A stretch of DNA of 64,000 nt. It comes from Sanderia malayensis (Eukaryota > Cnidaria > Scyphozoa > Semaeostomeae > Pelagiidae). The notes beneath the pieces were generated by a model. That model did no database searches. It saw nothing but the letters and a program-made list of their open reading frames with translations, and was not told where the DNA came from. Every line of letters begins with the position of its first letter. The stretch's first letter is position 1. Both the position numbers and the translations under genes were made by a program. Of the stretch, positions 10,400-22,837 are shown one piece after another. The DNA lies in the NCBI GenBank assembly GCA_013076295.1, contig RQOL01000906.1, positions 6,390,297 to 6,454,296 on the forward strand. The letters run 5' to 3'.

Positions 10400-12690
10400 T
10401 TCCCGAGCTTATACAGCTATTTCCATTTTGTCATTTCTGCGAAGCCGATCATCCAGATTACAAACCTGGTCTGTAGGAAGTATGCTGGTGGTCGAGACAA
10501 CATGGCGTAATCAGGATGCCGTAAGGTCTACACATGGAGAAGCCAGCCTGATATGCCACATACAAGATACCAGCTGGAATTCTTTTGCTGTCCTTTGCCA
10601 TTTTATGACTGGATGGTCACCAGCAAAGTTTCTACGGGCCTTTGAGCAAATAAATTTATCTGCAACCTCACTGGCAACATTTTATTGACACCAAAAGGTA
10701 TGGATTGAAGAATTGTGCTTTTTCTCAGTTCTACTTGCTTAATAACTGTGTTTATTCTTGAGCAAAATGTTGATTTTTTTATATAGGAATTTCTCTTTCC
10801 CACCATCTAAATGCACTGGGAATCTTACCAAACTTCCTTACTTGCCAAATTGACTGATAAAGCTGGTCTAACAATATCTGGAGATGCACGTCATGATAGT
10901 ATGGGACACAGTGCCAAATTTGGAGCTTACACTGTCTACTGCAACGATACATCTGAGCTAATCCTTTTCTCACTTGTCCAGGTAGGCAAAATATGCAGCA
11001 TCTTTCCATGGCTCCTTTCAATACAGTTGGCATTTTGCGAAAACAGCTTTGATTCATGTCTCTAATACTTCTTTTTTTCAGCAAAATCAAGTTGCTAATA
11101 GTGGTGCAATGGAGTTTGAAGGTTTCAAAAAGTGTGTGCAGTTCCTCTCTGATGCAAGTCTGAATGTACAGACTTTCAATTCTGATCGACACACGACAAT
11201 TGCAAAGCATATGAAATCCAATGTACCATCAGTAACACACTACTTTGATCTTTGGCATGTGAAAAAAAGTATGTGCAATTGGTGTGCAATTTTCTCTGTT
11301 AACTCTTCTGAAGACATTTACCAGACCTGCATTTTCAATCTCTCTTTCTGTTTATAGAAGTTCACAAGCTCTTGCTGAAAATAATAAAACTGAAGGGTTG
11401 TGAGTCCCTTGAACGTTGGATCAAGCCATGTTTACGTCATCTTCACTGGAGTGCAGTTTCAACACCAAGTGGGAATGGAGAAGTAATCTGGGCAAAATAC
11501 CAGTCATTTTTGCACCATGTACAAAACATTCACACAAACCTCCCAAATCCAGTTTTCAATACGTGTGCTCGTGCCTTGGATATACCACAAAGAAAATGGC
11601 TTCAGAAAAGTACCTAGAATGAAGTGAAATAATATACATTTAAAACTAGTTGCATATACAATTAATATATTGATTAAAAAATACAAGAAATCTTGTTTAC
11701 AATGTACCTGTCTGTGAAATCTGTACTTTTCATTGACGCAGTCGTTTTCCAGAAATTAAGCGAAATTTTTTAGAAGCCAGGTCTCACAGCTGGGATCAAG
11801 AAAGCATCCCCAGTTGCTCACACAAGCTGTCTAGAGGCCTATCATTCAGTTGTAAATCATTTTGCTCCAAAAATGATTGCATTTACTTATCCAGGAATGT
11901 ACTGCAGGTAGGTCTAGATTAAAAAAATAATTCACATATTATTATATATTTATTTGCTATGTCATATTTCACTTTACTGAAGCACATCTAGAAAAATAAA
12001 GGTAAATATACTATAAAAACAGTTTGTAATTTATCTTTACCTCTTCCAGAATAGTTCTGTCAATATATTTTAATAATGAATCTGTTCCGAGCCAAAATGT
12101 ATGACTCCACTGGAAAACAAGGTGTGACAGTGAATATCCTATATTCAAAATGGTGATGCAACAGTGAGAAATAAACGAGTGTCACAAACATATGGTAAGT
12201 TCAGTAGCATATAATAAAAATCTTTCGTTTGCATTTCCAAATGATTTAGGTTGGACTTATCAAACACTACTTACAAAATTTAGGATATATTGGATCAGTT
12301 TTTCAATCACTACTTATTGGTATTGCGGAAGAAAAACTTGAGTTCTACAAGAAGAAATCGAAGTCATGACACCTGCTCCAATGCATAGTGTATTACAAAA
12401 AGAAGACAAAATGACTGCTATTGATAAGTTTATCACACGTCAAAGTCTTACCACAGCAGAAGTGCCTTCACTTCACAACCTGCTATTGATCACATCCACC
12501 ATCTTCATTTCTCTAACTAAATTGAAAATATGCAACGTAATAGTATTAATGGTCTGACTTTTTTAGTGCTAGGTACAACCTCATCAAACCAGAGCTCTAT
12601 CAGAAGCAAGCCCAATTGCAAAACTTGTGGCACTCCCATGAAGGGTCATAAAAATATAACAACATGCACGAAGAATAAAAAATGTGAGTT
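10400..12690 (+). pseudogene. Transposase-like gene with introns, decayed
   Basis: Pieces of one multi-exon gene follow each other. About 10400-10690 holds a Cys-containing N-terminal part in mixed frames. 10811-10981 contains the GDARHDSMGHSAKFG motif. An intron (10982-11081, GT-AG) is followed by the SDRH and FDLWH motifs, then a second intron (11268 to 11357). 11358-11617 follows, then 11790-11909 ([18 protein letters not shown]) ends at a GT donor. A CX2C-PMKGH-C zinc-like motif is near 12605-12665. I know this motif order from multi-copy transposase-like proteins of invertebrates; Kolobok type is possible but unproven. The stop before 10811 and the frame changes make it a pseudogene. Confidence 0.6.
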
Positions 12691-13060
12691 CAAGTGATAC
12701 ATACTCTGTTGAGCAGTTATTGTCATCAAACCCGGCATGCTCTTTTGTTGGAAATTTGGATCTTATGACATGGTAGGCACACGCTGGAAGTGGTTTGTTT
12801 AATTGTGTTCTGTATTTTTCAGAGGCAAGACGAAGAGTCCATTTGGTTAGGCAACCTGCATTGAAGCCGGGATGAAGGGTCACACATTCTGGAACTTTTC
12901 CGTACTCTTCCACCACTTCCACATCGAAAAGTGCTGTCGTACAACCTCCAATCTCTTGGCAGCATTTACATTCTGCAGGACCTTCTAGTTTCTCCGTTTT
13001 ACAATGTCCACATTTACACCTACAATTTCGTCGAAAGATCTTTGTTATATACAGTGCAAC
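12690..13060 (-). pseudogene. Orphan P2X7 C-terminal (ballast)-like domain, internally deleted
   Basis: The minus strand reads a Cys-rich block CRCKCGHC (about 13035-13012), then ECKCCQEIGGC, then ECVTLHPGFNAGCLTKW and LPACAYHVIRSKFP. This is the pattern of the zinc-binding cytosolic domain of P2X7 receptors, which also occurs alone in many invertebrate proteins. The usual segment between the KYR and LPACA motifs is missing, so an internal deletion is likely. The frame is closed by TGA upstream of about 13070. No receptor transmembrane part is present. It lies tail-to-tail with the transposase-like pseudogene. Confidence 0.65.
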
Positions 13061-13251
13061 ACATGTCAGTATTCAAGAGGTTTTACTAACGAGGCTAGTG
13101 ATTGGTTGATCCATCTTGTGCGGGGATATCTCTGCCGCAATTGTCTCAGAGCGCTCATTGGCTGCTTGGGGCATCACCATGAAGAGATAAGAACATGATT
13201 GGCTGAGGACATGCATGGTCAAACTTTGCCATGCCAACAACAACTGCCATG

Positions 13252-13304
13252 ATAATAATAATAATAATAATAATAACAAACATAATAATAATAATAATAA
13301 TAGC
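13252..13304. repeat. AAT microsatellite
   Basis: Runs of ATA/AAT are broken once by acaaac. It abuts the truncated 5' end of the Penelope-like RT and encodes only an Asn run there. Confidence 0.9.
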
Positions 13305-13305
13305 G

Positions 13306-14666
13306 AAATTAACAAGGAGGCTATGGACATTGCGGCAGATTTACTAATCGACGATAGAATGGAGACAATGGCCAAGAAACAAGCTTTTATCACCCTAAAA
13401 GATCATAAAGAGAATTTCCAAAACAACCCGGCATGCCGACTTATTAATCCAGGGAAAAGTGAAGTGGGGCAAGTAAGCAAAAAGATCCTGGACCGAATCA
13501 ATCACAACCTCAGAATAACCACAGCAGTAAACCAATGGAATAACTCAACTTCGGTAATCAACTGGTTCAAAAATCTAAGCAACAAGCAGCAACACACCTT
13601 CCTCGTATTTGACATCGTGGAATACTACCCCTCCATTACAGAAGACCTACTACTGAAAGCCATCAACTTTGCCAAGCAACTCACACCCGTAACCGACAAA
13701 GAAATCCATATCATCCAACACGCCCGAAAATCACTGCTATTCCAAAACGACTCACCCTGGGTAAAGAAAAACAACGACAGCCTCTTTGATGTCACAATAG
13801 GAAGTTACGACGGGGCTGAAATATGCGAACTTGTGGGAACATTCCTCCTAAACAAACTTTCGGAAAAGATCAAAAAGGAAAACATAGAACTATACAGAGA
13901 TGACGGCCTCGCTGTTCTACGCAACACTACAAGCAGTGAAGCAGACCGTTTACGCAAGGACATCACAAAGATATTTCAAGATCACGGACTAAGAATCACA
14001 GTACAGACGAACCTGAAAGTAGTCGACTACCTTGACATCACGCTCAACCTCATCAACAAAACATTCAAGCCCTACAGAAAACCCAACGATACACCGATGT
14101 ACATCAACATACACTCAAACCACCCCCCGATAATCAAAAGAAGAATCCCCGAAGCCATAAACAAGAGAGTATCGAGTATCTCCTCCGACGAAAGTATATT
14201 CAACGAAGCTGCACCTCTCTACAACGAAGCACTGGCCTCCAGCGGGTACAAAAACCAGCTCCAGTACGACCCTCCTCTCCTACAAACGGAAACCGGAAAA
14301 AGAGAAACCGCCCTAGAAACATAATTTGGTTCAACCCCCATTCAGCCAGAACATCAAAACAAACGTCGGACACATCTTCCTGAAGTTGATCAACAAGCAC
14401 TTCCCAAGATCTTCCGCCCTTCACCAAATTTTTAACAAGCAGAACGTGAAAGTGAATTACAGCTGCATGAATAACATGGGATCGATAATTAAAGGCCACA
14501 ACAAACGCATCCTTGGCTCTCAACCCAAAAACATCGAAAAGCACTGTAACTGCCAAAGAAAGATCAACTGCCCCCTAAATGGAAACTGCCAAATCGACAG
14601 CGTCATCTACAATGCGACCGTTACAACCAACCCACCCACGACCAGCAAAACCTACATCGGCCTTAC
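13306..14666 (+). pseudogene. Penelope-like element: RT and start of GIY-YIG nuclease
   Basis: The readable RT begins near 13310 and lacks the usual N-terminal region. Motifs include AFITLKDHKENF, FDIVEYYPSI (catalytic Asp), GSYDGAEICELVG and YRDDGLAVL at the active site. A frameshift near 14280 moves the frame to 14326 onwards. There NPPFSQNIKTN, a Cys cluster (CNCQRKINCPLNGNC) and KTYIGLT follow. The last is the start of a GIY-YIG endonuclease, as in Penelope-like elements. The sequence then enters the assembly gap. The variant YRDD box and Cys cluster argue for a branch distinct from the element at 54633-56681. Confidence 0.85.
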
Positions 14667-14766
14667 NNNNNNNNNNNNNNNNNNNNNNNNNNNNNNNNNN
14701 NNNNNNNNNNNNNNNNNNNNNNNNNNNNNNNNNNNNNNNNNNNNNNNNNNNNNNNNNNNNNNNNNN
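14667..14766. other. Assembly gap (100 N)
   Basis: There are exactly 100 N. The Penelope-like element ends and MULE-A begins on the two sides, so the true junction is unseen. Confidence 1.
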
Positions 14767-15946
14767 ATGTTTTTCCTTTACGATCTTTCGCATTGACGAT
14801 TTTTCGCATTGACGATTTTTCTTCGTTATATTTAATAGTTACTAATCTCTAATATTTTGCCACGTCCAAGTTTTTTTCATCGTTTTCACTGCAACTTTTT
14901 TCATTAAATTCAGAAACTGTTATGTCGGGTCGGGTACAGGTTCAAGATTTAACCTGTACCCGACCACCTTAGGACTGCAAATTGTGATTATTTGAAGACC
15001 TTTAGAATTGAAAACTTTGTTGGGATTATTTGCAACAATTACCGAAAGATGACGAGAATTGTTTTCGGCGGAGAAAGTCAATCGAATTGCAATTGCCGTT
15101 GTTTATAAAAGGGTCACAGCAAATTTCCACTGATCGTTAAATCTTGGTGTTTAGTTGTTGACATGTTTTTGACACCATTTCCAGGATGAAAACGAGGGTG
15201 AATGGGACATTTCAACATTGAATCCTTTGAACTCAATGTATTCTATGATAACCTATTTCGTCAAGAGAGGCTTTATTTTTTTCAAATCCCTACTGAGGAG
15301 ACAGCTGTGGAGGAGCCATGGACAAAAAAAACTGGCCTCTGCGTGGGAGATGTTCGTAAATAGGATTATTTGGTCTGAAGAGCTGCCTCCTGACAACCCT
15401 GATTCTTGCTTATATTCAGGGTTGCCACTTGCAGGGATTTTATCTATCCTTGAAGAAGCTCCCGGAAGCTTATTTGCAAAGAAGCCGGTGTAGCAAAAAA
15501 TTACACAAGCAGCAATTTTTGTAACAATTTTTGAAATTTTTGATGTCCAATTCATTACGCGAACTCGTTGTGTTATAAACTGATTTGTTTGCACCACATT
15601 GCAACATTTACAATCGATTTGTGCGTGTCATGCCAAAAGTGACAAAATTAAAGTTTTAAATGTGAAAAAGGCATCCCCTACCTCCAGCAACACGCCCTCA
15701 GAAAGCCAACCATAGCAGAGTTGAAATTGAAATTGACCACAGTAAAATACTACCCAGTGAACAAAACACCTATGCATTCGTCGTCTTCAAGGCTACATTG
15801 CCAAAGAACATTACGACGTGAACCTCAGTAGCACCATCTATATTATTCGTTGTTAGTAGTTTTACTGAGGGTAGCCAAACTGGCTTAACATTTTACTGCC
15901 TTGATAGCTGAAATATTCTTTTTGCTTTCAGAATATTTCCTTGCCA

Positions 15947-18900
15947 ATGAAAAGAAAAAGAAAGCTGTACGATATGGCAGCACGGTAAGTAATCTGGCCT
16001 AATTGATGCAAGCAAAAGACTCAGAAATATTTGTTGTCAAAGTTGTGACAACAACTATTGATGAATACTATTATGTCATTTTTACATCTTTGTCTTTTCC
16101 TTTTATGATTAGCCTGGATGAGGACAGCTTGACAGATATTAGCTCTCAAAGTGACAGCACTGATATAACTGAAGATGTAGCTGTTGGTGCTACTCACCAG
16201 TAGGTGGTTCTTTTTAATGACGACCCTCTCACTCCTGTATACAAATGCAGCAAGGTACCTGTCCCAACGAAAGAACCGTTGCAAGCATTGCATTTGCAAG
16301 AGACGAAAGGAAGGTTGCAAGTGCTGGTCCTACTTTTGTCTCCAAGAATGTTTCATTTCTAATATCTTTGGATAAGATTGGCCACTGGAAAGACGTCTTG
16401 ACAGATATGATGGGAACGTGGAAAAACACTAGAGTAAAATATCACTACTATTTCTGTGAAAATGACGATGGCATTTTAAAAGACCTCGACATGGCTGAAT
16501 TCGGGCAGCGAAACACATATCATGCCACCCGCTTCATCTATCATCATGTAGAAGCACCTGATTTCCATAGAGCTCTTGTGAAGGTGGACAATGAAGATAA
16601 AAAATGCATGCCATATGTTTATCTTCAATATTACTTTGACCAAGAAGAGCGTGATGTAACGCCCACATTACCCCATGATAATTCAAAGAAAAATGTTCCC
16701 TTCCAAAGAACAAAAGAAAGTGTGAAAGAGAGACTTAAATCTTCATGTGTTGTGGAAAAGGCAAAACATATGGTACAAATGTCCTTCGAACGTGTTGGTG
16801 GGCTTGCAAATATACGCAGTGCTGGTGATATGGCAAGAGATTGCAAACAAGTATCGAATTAGTAACAAGTACCGAATTAGTAACAGTAACAGACATGTGC
16901 AAAGCCCGACAACGACATCCAGCAACTGCATTTGTCAGGTCTGTTTCCTGTGCTCCAGAACAGCATATTTATGTAGGAAACGATCGTCAACACAATGATC
17001 TTGCAAGGTTTTGCACAAACGCCGAGAACACTTCCATTGTTGGCATTGATCCAACATATAATATGGGAAAGTTTTACGTCACAGTAACGACATACCATCA
17101 CCTCATGTTGCATATTAAAGGCACCACAACACATCCAGTTTTTCTTGGACCGTGCCTCCTTCACACCGGTAAGACATTTGGCACGTATTTTCGTTTAACA
17201 AGTCACATGCTAGAGTTGAAGCCAGAGCTAAGAAGAATCCAAGTCTATGGTACTGATGGAGAGGTAAATGTCAGTGAGCCCTGGAAATGCTGTATCCCTG
17301 ATGGATATCATCTGTTATGTGACCTGCATGTGAGAGGAAATGTAGAGTCAAAACTTGCTGAGATGAGAGTCGACAAAGAGATAAAGAAATTGTATGTGAT
17401 TGATATTTTTGGCCGTGACATAGGAGATAAAAGGAAACCTGGTATAGTCGATTCCTGGGATGGTGATGAAGTTGAAGTAAAATTGCAAAGTTTGAAAGAA
17501 ATCTGGTTAAAGCGTCATCCCAAGGGAGAAATGTTCTACAACTACTTTAACGTGCATAAGAAAGGTCTTATAAAATCATGCATGACAGCAGAAATTCGGG
17601 CAATCGCTGGACTGGGATACCCACCCAAAGCATACACACAGAATGCAAACGAAAGCATGAACAATGTTTTGAAGGCAGCAAACGACAGAAAAAAGCAAAC
17701 ATTAAGTCAAGTTGTGCAAAATATTCATACAGTTGTTCGACAGCAAGAGCAAGAGGTTTCCTTGGCACTTGCCGGAAAGGGCCAGTATGAAATTGCCCCA
17801 GAGTATGAGCAATTCAAAGTGGATGAGAGGCGCTTTTACCTAATGAATCCAGCTCAGCGAAAAAAGCTTCTGGAAAAATTCAACAAAGCCCAGGTAGTCG
17901 CAATAAACGCAATGGCTCACCCAGCTGCCCCGCAGCCCTCGCAACAATGCACGGCAATAGTTGCTGACGACGACATTGAATCACAACGACCTAGCTGTAA
18001 GCTGTCCGTCACACCAGCAGAAAGTGGCATTTTATATCCAAACACGGCTATTTTATCCTGCATGTCGAAGTATGCGTACAATTTGCTTACGTCTGGAAAC
18101 GATGTTATTCAGGCACCAGGATCCTCCACCATGGATGTATTCATAGTGACGAACAAGGAAAACCAAGCAGAACCATTTATAGTCAAATCACATGGCAATG
18201 GGAAGATTGAGTGTTCCCCATCTTGTTGGCGATTCAAGGCTTACAAAATTTGTCAACATGGAATTGCTGTAGCAGAGCATTGACAGATTAAAGCTGTTCT
18301 ACAACTGGATCACAAAAACTGCTACCCCAAATTTGCATAGCCTAGCAAATGTGGATGTGCCAAATAACACCGGCAAGAAGGCAAGTAAAGCTACGCAGAG
18401 AAGAAAAGGTGGTCGGAAAAAAACAACCCATGTAACAACATCATATACGCAACAAGAGAATCCGGCAGCGCTGCAACAACGACAACAAGAACAACAGCAA
18501 CAGGTGCAACAACGACAGCAACAGCAGCAACAACAACAGCAACAACAACAGCAGCAACAACGACAACTACAGCAACAACAACAACAGCAACAGCAACAGC
18601 AGCAACAACAGCCACAACAACAGCAGGAACAACAGCAACCGCTTACAGGGTATGTGCAATTACCTGATCCACTACCTGGTACGTACATTATATATCCTCT
18701 GAGATTGTGCCACAAGCTGACAACAAAATGCTTTGGTTGCGGTACAAGCTTGCGAGGTAACGGACCAAACCCATTGGTGATTGTTTCCAAGGAAGAAAGA
18801 CGATATATTGATCCAGCCGGCCAAATACACACAAGATTGGCTAACACATACTACCACATATACCAAAACTGCATTAAGAGGAAAACGAAAAATTCCTTTT

Positions 18901-18995
18901 TTTTGCCAATGCTGGTGCAAGTACCAGCTGTGGTGCAGCCCCATTTAGGTGCGAGCACCATGGCTGCGTTGCGCAGCTTTGGGGTTGCGCTGTAA
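15947..18995 (+). pseudogene. MULE-A transposase, broken
   Basis: Exon 15947-15984 encodes a basic start (MKRKRKLYDMAA). A GT-AG intron (15985-16112) follows, then the main exon. Against MULE-B I see a stop (TAG at about 16200), a 1-bp loss near 16273, a rearranged deletion near 16858-16880 and a 2-bp loss near 18281. The MULE core D (DPTYN), D (YGTDGE) and E (NANES) and the SWIM finger (ending CQH) remain readable in 16841-18283. A Gln-rich tract (18470-18640) and a Cys-containing C-terminal domain follow to 18995. It cannot make full-length protein. Confidence 0.88.
18470..18640 (+). repeat. CAA/CAG repeat coding polyglutamine (MULE-A)
   Basis: Mixed CAA/CAG codons with a few CGA, GAA and CTA interruptions. 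The matching tract in MULE-B is at 41242-41420. Confidence 0.9.
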
Positions 18996-19130
18996 GACTC
19001 GTAATTGTTTTGTTTCGTTGACATATATTCATTATTTTCTGTTAATTTTCTATTTGTTTCGTTGTCATATATTCAATTTGTTTCGTTATTATATATTCAT
19101 TATTTTTTATTAGTTTGTTTCGTTGTCATA

Positions 19131-19949
19131 GGGCCCATCTACACGAGAGCAAAAAACAGGCATGCTCAAGTTCTTCAAGGGATTAAGCGAATTAGCACCT
19201 GGAATGAGCATCCCTACCCGTGTAGATGGTCATTTTTGATCACTTTTTGTGAGCACGATTTTGATGACAAATGAAAGAAGCCGCTTGGCCAAGTTGAGCA
19301 CCTCACTGAGGTGCTCAACGTTCTTATTTCTATTGTTTCACTAATCTTGCCTGTCATGATGAATTATTTTGTCTTCTATTCGATGTACAACATCGAGGGT
19401 GCGCGCAGGAAGACAAAATATGGGACGAGGAATATATTATGTTTCTCCCTTATTTATATTCTCGAACAAAGTAGAGATTGTATCAGAATGCATAGCTTGT
19501 GTCATTTGCTGCTAACATGTTTAACATAAAAAACTATCAAATGCAGATCACAGCAATCAGGCAGTTCCACAATATGTATACAATCTTGTTGTTCAAAATA
19601 CTGATCTTGGGAATCTTCATATAATTCATCGTTATCTTCCACGTCATTGAATTCGTTGTTTGCAATACGTCTAAAGCCAGCCATTTGGATAGAAGTTTCA
19701 ATTTTGTTTGAACGTGTTGTTTTTTGAATGCGTTTGTACTTGAATGAAACAAAATGAGCGCGACCATGATATACATGTTTACATGTTAATTTGCTTGTTG
19801 CTGACAGGTCTTATTTGATGAGAAGAGACCCTGTTGCTAAAAATTTGGAACATTTCAAGTCGGATACGCATTAATTAGATAATTGCATTACGCAACACGC
19901 TGGGTTAAACGGACTTGGTCATGTTTCAAGCTCTCGTGTAGATGGGCCC
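19131..19949. mobile_element. Non-autonomous TIR element, 819 bp (copy 1)
   Basis: The termini are inverted: GGGCCCATCTACACGAGAGC at the left and its complement, with a short spacing difference, at 19930-19949. It interrupts the AT-rich 3' region of MULE-A. The flanks read ata and gta, so a 2-3 bp duplication is likely but not perfect. No coding potential is seen. A 27-base palindrome (GTTGAGCACCTCA C TGAGGTGCTCAAC, 19293-19319) lies inside. A truncated second copy is at 58313-59005. Confidence 0.8.
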
Positions 19950-19973
19950 GTATATTCAATTTGTTTCATTATC

Positions 19974-21471
19974 TTGTTGGGGATATGAACCGTAGTAAGT
20001 CTTTGGAATTTGGCATGACGTCGTTTTTGAATCATTGGAACATGCGTAGTAGGGCTTTACAAAGCGAAATTTCAAACTTGCGAAGTACAGAAGTGAAAGT
20101 TTAATGGCGGCGAGCAACAGGGGAGCTGCGGTGCAAGTTTAAAATGTTAAAGTACACAAACGGAAAAAATAAATTTTATGAGAACTGCGTATGTATTCAT
20201 TTCACTACCAAAGTGTTGACTTGATATTAATGAACTATACCTCGAATTATCAACAATACTTCGAGGGAAGGAACGAGGCCATCAAGTTGCATTTATGTAT
20301 GCTTGCATGTGAATAATAATATGCATCAAGTGACAAAGTGAAAATGAAATTACGATTTGTAAGAGCTCTCATCCACTGTAAAGAATATGCTCCTCAGAAA
20401 TGAATTTGACCAAGTACAGAGTTTTCTCAACTTTTCATTGATGAGAGTTGAATTTCTTACAAATATTTTATTAATTAAAAACTTGTAAAGCGGACTGATT
20501 TTGTCGGAACTCTAACCATTGATCTGCCTAGCAAGGGTAGCCCTACAAAGGAGCAGGTAGTGCTCCAGCTAGTAAAGCTCTAATGGGTTGAAGAGTTACA
20601 CAAGCATCTTCACTACGTCAAGGTCACAGTCCATGAAGAGGTCTATTTACAAACTGAACCAAACAAAACCACCAGGTCAACAAAACAGAATGTGAACAAA
20701 CATTTATTTACAAACTGAACCAAACAGAACCACCAAGTCAACAAAACAGATTCTTAAGAAACATTTATGTACAACAGTATTTACCATTTATTCACATTTA
20801 ACAAGTCCATGTGATTTCACCCAACTATATTTTGTAAAGACACCCACTCTTCAAATGTGAGAAGGTTTGACACTGCTTCACTATTATCAGCATGGTAAGA
20901 AAGGGTACTTTTATGATTGTACTTTTAGGTACTTTTATTAAATTTTTATCTTTTTTTCTTTTTAGATTTTTATTTAATTTTAAACAAGAGTAAAACAATT
21001 CTTTACTCTTACTAAATTGTTGATGAAACACGTATCTAAATTATTGAATAATTTATCTTGATCGCTTTGTTTCTTGATCGCAATTTTAAACCTTAATTAA
21101 TTGTTGCTAAATTATATTAATCTGAATTTAAGGTAAGTGATTGTCGGTCAAACAAGAACAGACAAGTATTACTCACAGACCTTCTACAGCGAGTTTGTGC
21201 TGTCAAACCGTTTCCTCGCTATCTAGACCAACGCTCCCCATCTAACTGACCAATTAGAAAGCTATCCAACCGGTCCAATGGAACACTAAACCCTGAAGAA
21301 ATCCGAAATCCTTTCAGTGCAACAAAAACACAACCTTGGCCTAGGAACTCGAAGTGAAACATTTGCACTACATTCTGCGCATGCTCCAATGATGCAAGTT
21401 TTGATTGGCTCAGACTTACTCGATCTTTCATTGTTTAGAACAATACCGGCCAAGATTCATATCCCCAACAA
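19974..21471. mobile_element. Non-autonomous TIR element, 1498 bp, TATC duplication
   Basis: It has perfect 16-bp inverted ends (TTGTTGGGGATATGAA). The direct repeat TATC flanks it at 19970-19973 and 21472-21475, and MULE-A 3' sequence resumes beyond it. Inside is a two-copy tandem repeat of about 60 bp (20645-20766, motif aaactgaaccaaacaraacc). No gene is visible in it. Confidence 0.8.
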
Positions 21472-21650
21472 TATCATATATTCATTAGTTTCTGCTAATT
21501 TTTTATTTGTTTCGTTGTCATATATTCAATTTGTTTCCTTATATTTCCATTACCATAATAATATAATATTCATTTACTTATATATTCATATATGTTTCTG
21601 TCTTTAGTATTCTGCCTTCATTTGTCTGCGTTTAAAATACTGCTTTAAAA

Positions 21651-22200
21651 TTGTTCCCTCTTCGAAACGTTGTCTGGATTTTGTTTAATAACTCCACTCA
21701 GGGTGGGAATATTTGAGCTTCGGTTGAATCACTATCAGGGCGAATTTTTTAGCCGTCATTTTGAAAATAATTTGTGTGGTTTCATTCAACGTTCGAGACA
21801 CAATTTAACTTTGAAAATGGGTACCTCCGAAATATCATGACGTCATCCCGCGTTCGCATTGCTTCTTCGAGTGTCTGTGGCACGACCGACGATACTAAAA
21901 AGCGGAACACACAGAAACATGCCAGAACAACCCGAGAACAGGCTGAACACTCCAAGAACAGGTCGAAATAATCGTTAAAAAGCCAACAACAATCCATTCC
22001 CATCAATAACTAAGCTATTGTCGTTAACTAACATGCCATTGTTATCATTTCAGTAACTTTTCTTGAAGTTAGAACATTAATTTTTAACTTTCTTGTCCAA
22101 CATTTAGGCCGCCATGATAACAACAATTGACTTGCATTGTTATTACAAGCTCTTCTTGTTTTCCACCAACCATCAGGGTTTCATTCACAAGGTTTCGAAG
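21651..22200. other. Intergenic, nothing recognised
   Basis: AT-rich single-copy-looking sequence between MULE-A and the Tigger-type MITE. Short open frames only. Confidence 0.5.
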
Positions 22201-22202
22201 TA

Positions 22203-22776
22203 CAGTGGAATCCCGCTATAACGAACTCTGTAGGGACCGAGAATATAGTTCGCAATAGCGGGAGCTCGTTGTACAGAAGGGACATTTTTTATGAAGAATT
22301 CCAAACACAAATGGGCCAGAATGTCTTTTGGACCCCCCCCTCAAGTATTCGCGCTTAAATGGTACACTATATTGTTCCAAAAAACAGTTTGCAGGATGAC
22401 AACAGTTATTGCTCTGATAGATTGCAACAGGAAAAGACGCTCAAGCATGTTTAACAATGAAACACCACAAAGCAAAGTCAACATTACCACTTGATGTCAA
22501 TTTTTTAATTACTATTTCTATTTTATCTACTTTTATTTCTTTCTGCTCTGTTAAACAAAAAAATCAGTGACATGTTTTTGTTGCTTTTTGTTTCTCATTG
22601 CTACGTCATATAATTTCGAGATGGAATTGATCTTCTTCGCATTTCGTTCCCTATTTTCGCACAAAAAAGGGGATTTGCAGTAGGATTTACTTCCCAGAAA
22701 CCAGGGGACCGGAGTTTTAGTTCGTAATAGCGGGAAGTTCGTTATAAGCGGGGTTCGTTATAGCGGGATTCCACTG
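22203..22776. mobile_element. Tigger/pogo-type MITE, 574 bp
   Basis: The inverted ends are CAGTGGAATCCCGCTATAAC and its complement at 22757-22776. TA duplications flank it at 22201-22202 and 22777-22778. The CAGTGGAA ends plus TA fit pogo/Tigger-derived MITEs. No transposase is present inside. Confidence 0.88.
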
Positions 22777-22837
22777 TATCAAGTTGGAAAAAAGTGGCCG
22801 CCATTGGAGGGCATAGAGATAAGATATAAGATAATCT

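Larger units (their letters stand above)
14767..21650 (+). mobile_element. MULE-A: decayed Mutator-like element, with later insertions
   Basis: It is homologous along its length to MULE-B (about 36870-42130), including the non-coding 5' region, intron, transposase and AT-rich 3' region. The 3' region is interrupted at 19131 and 19974 by two TIR elements and resumes at 21472-21650. The outer TIRs seen in MULE-B (394 bp) are not visible here: the left one would lie in or beyond the gap, and homology stops at about 21650 on the right. Confidence 0.8.

Noticed and set aside
15218..15493. 91-codon plus-strand frame upstream of the MULE-A transposase
   Set aside because: The frame is broken in the MULE-B counterpart after about 25 codons, so only the first block may be an exon.
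18299..18847. Minus-strand poly-Cys frame
   Set aside because: It is the antisense reading of the CAA/CAG polyglutamine tract; the same holds at 41067-41495.
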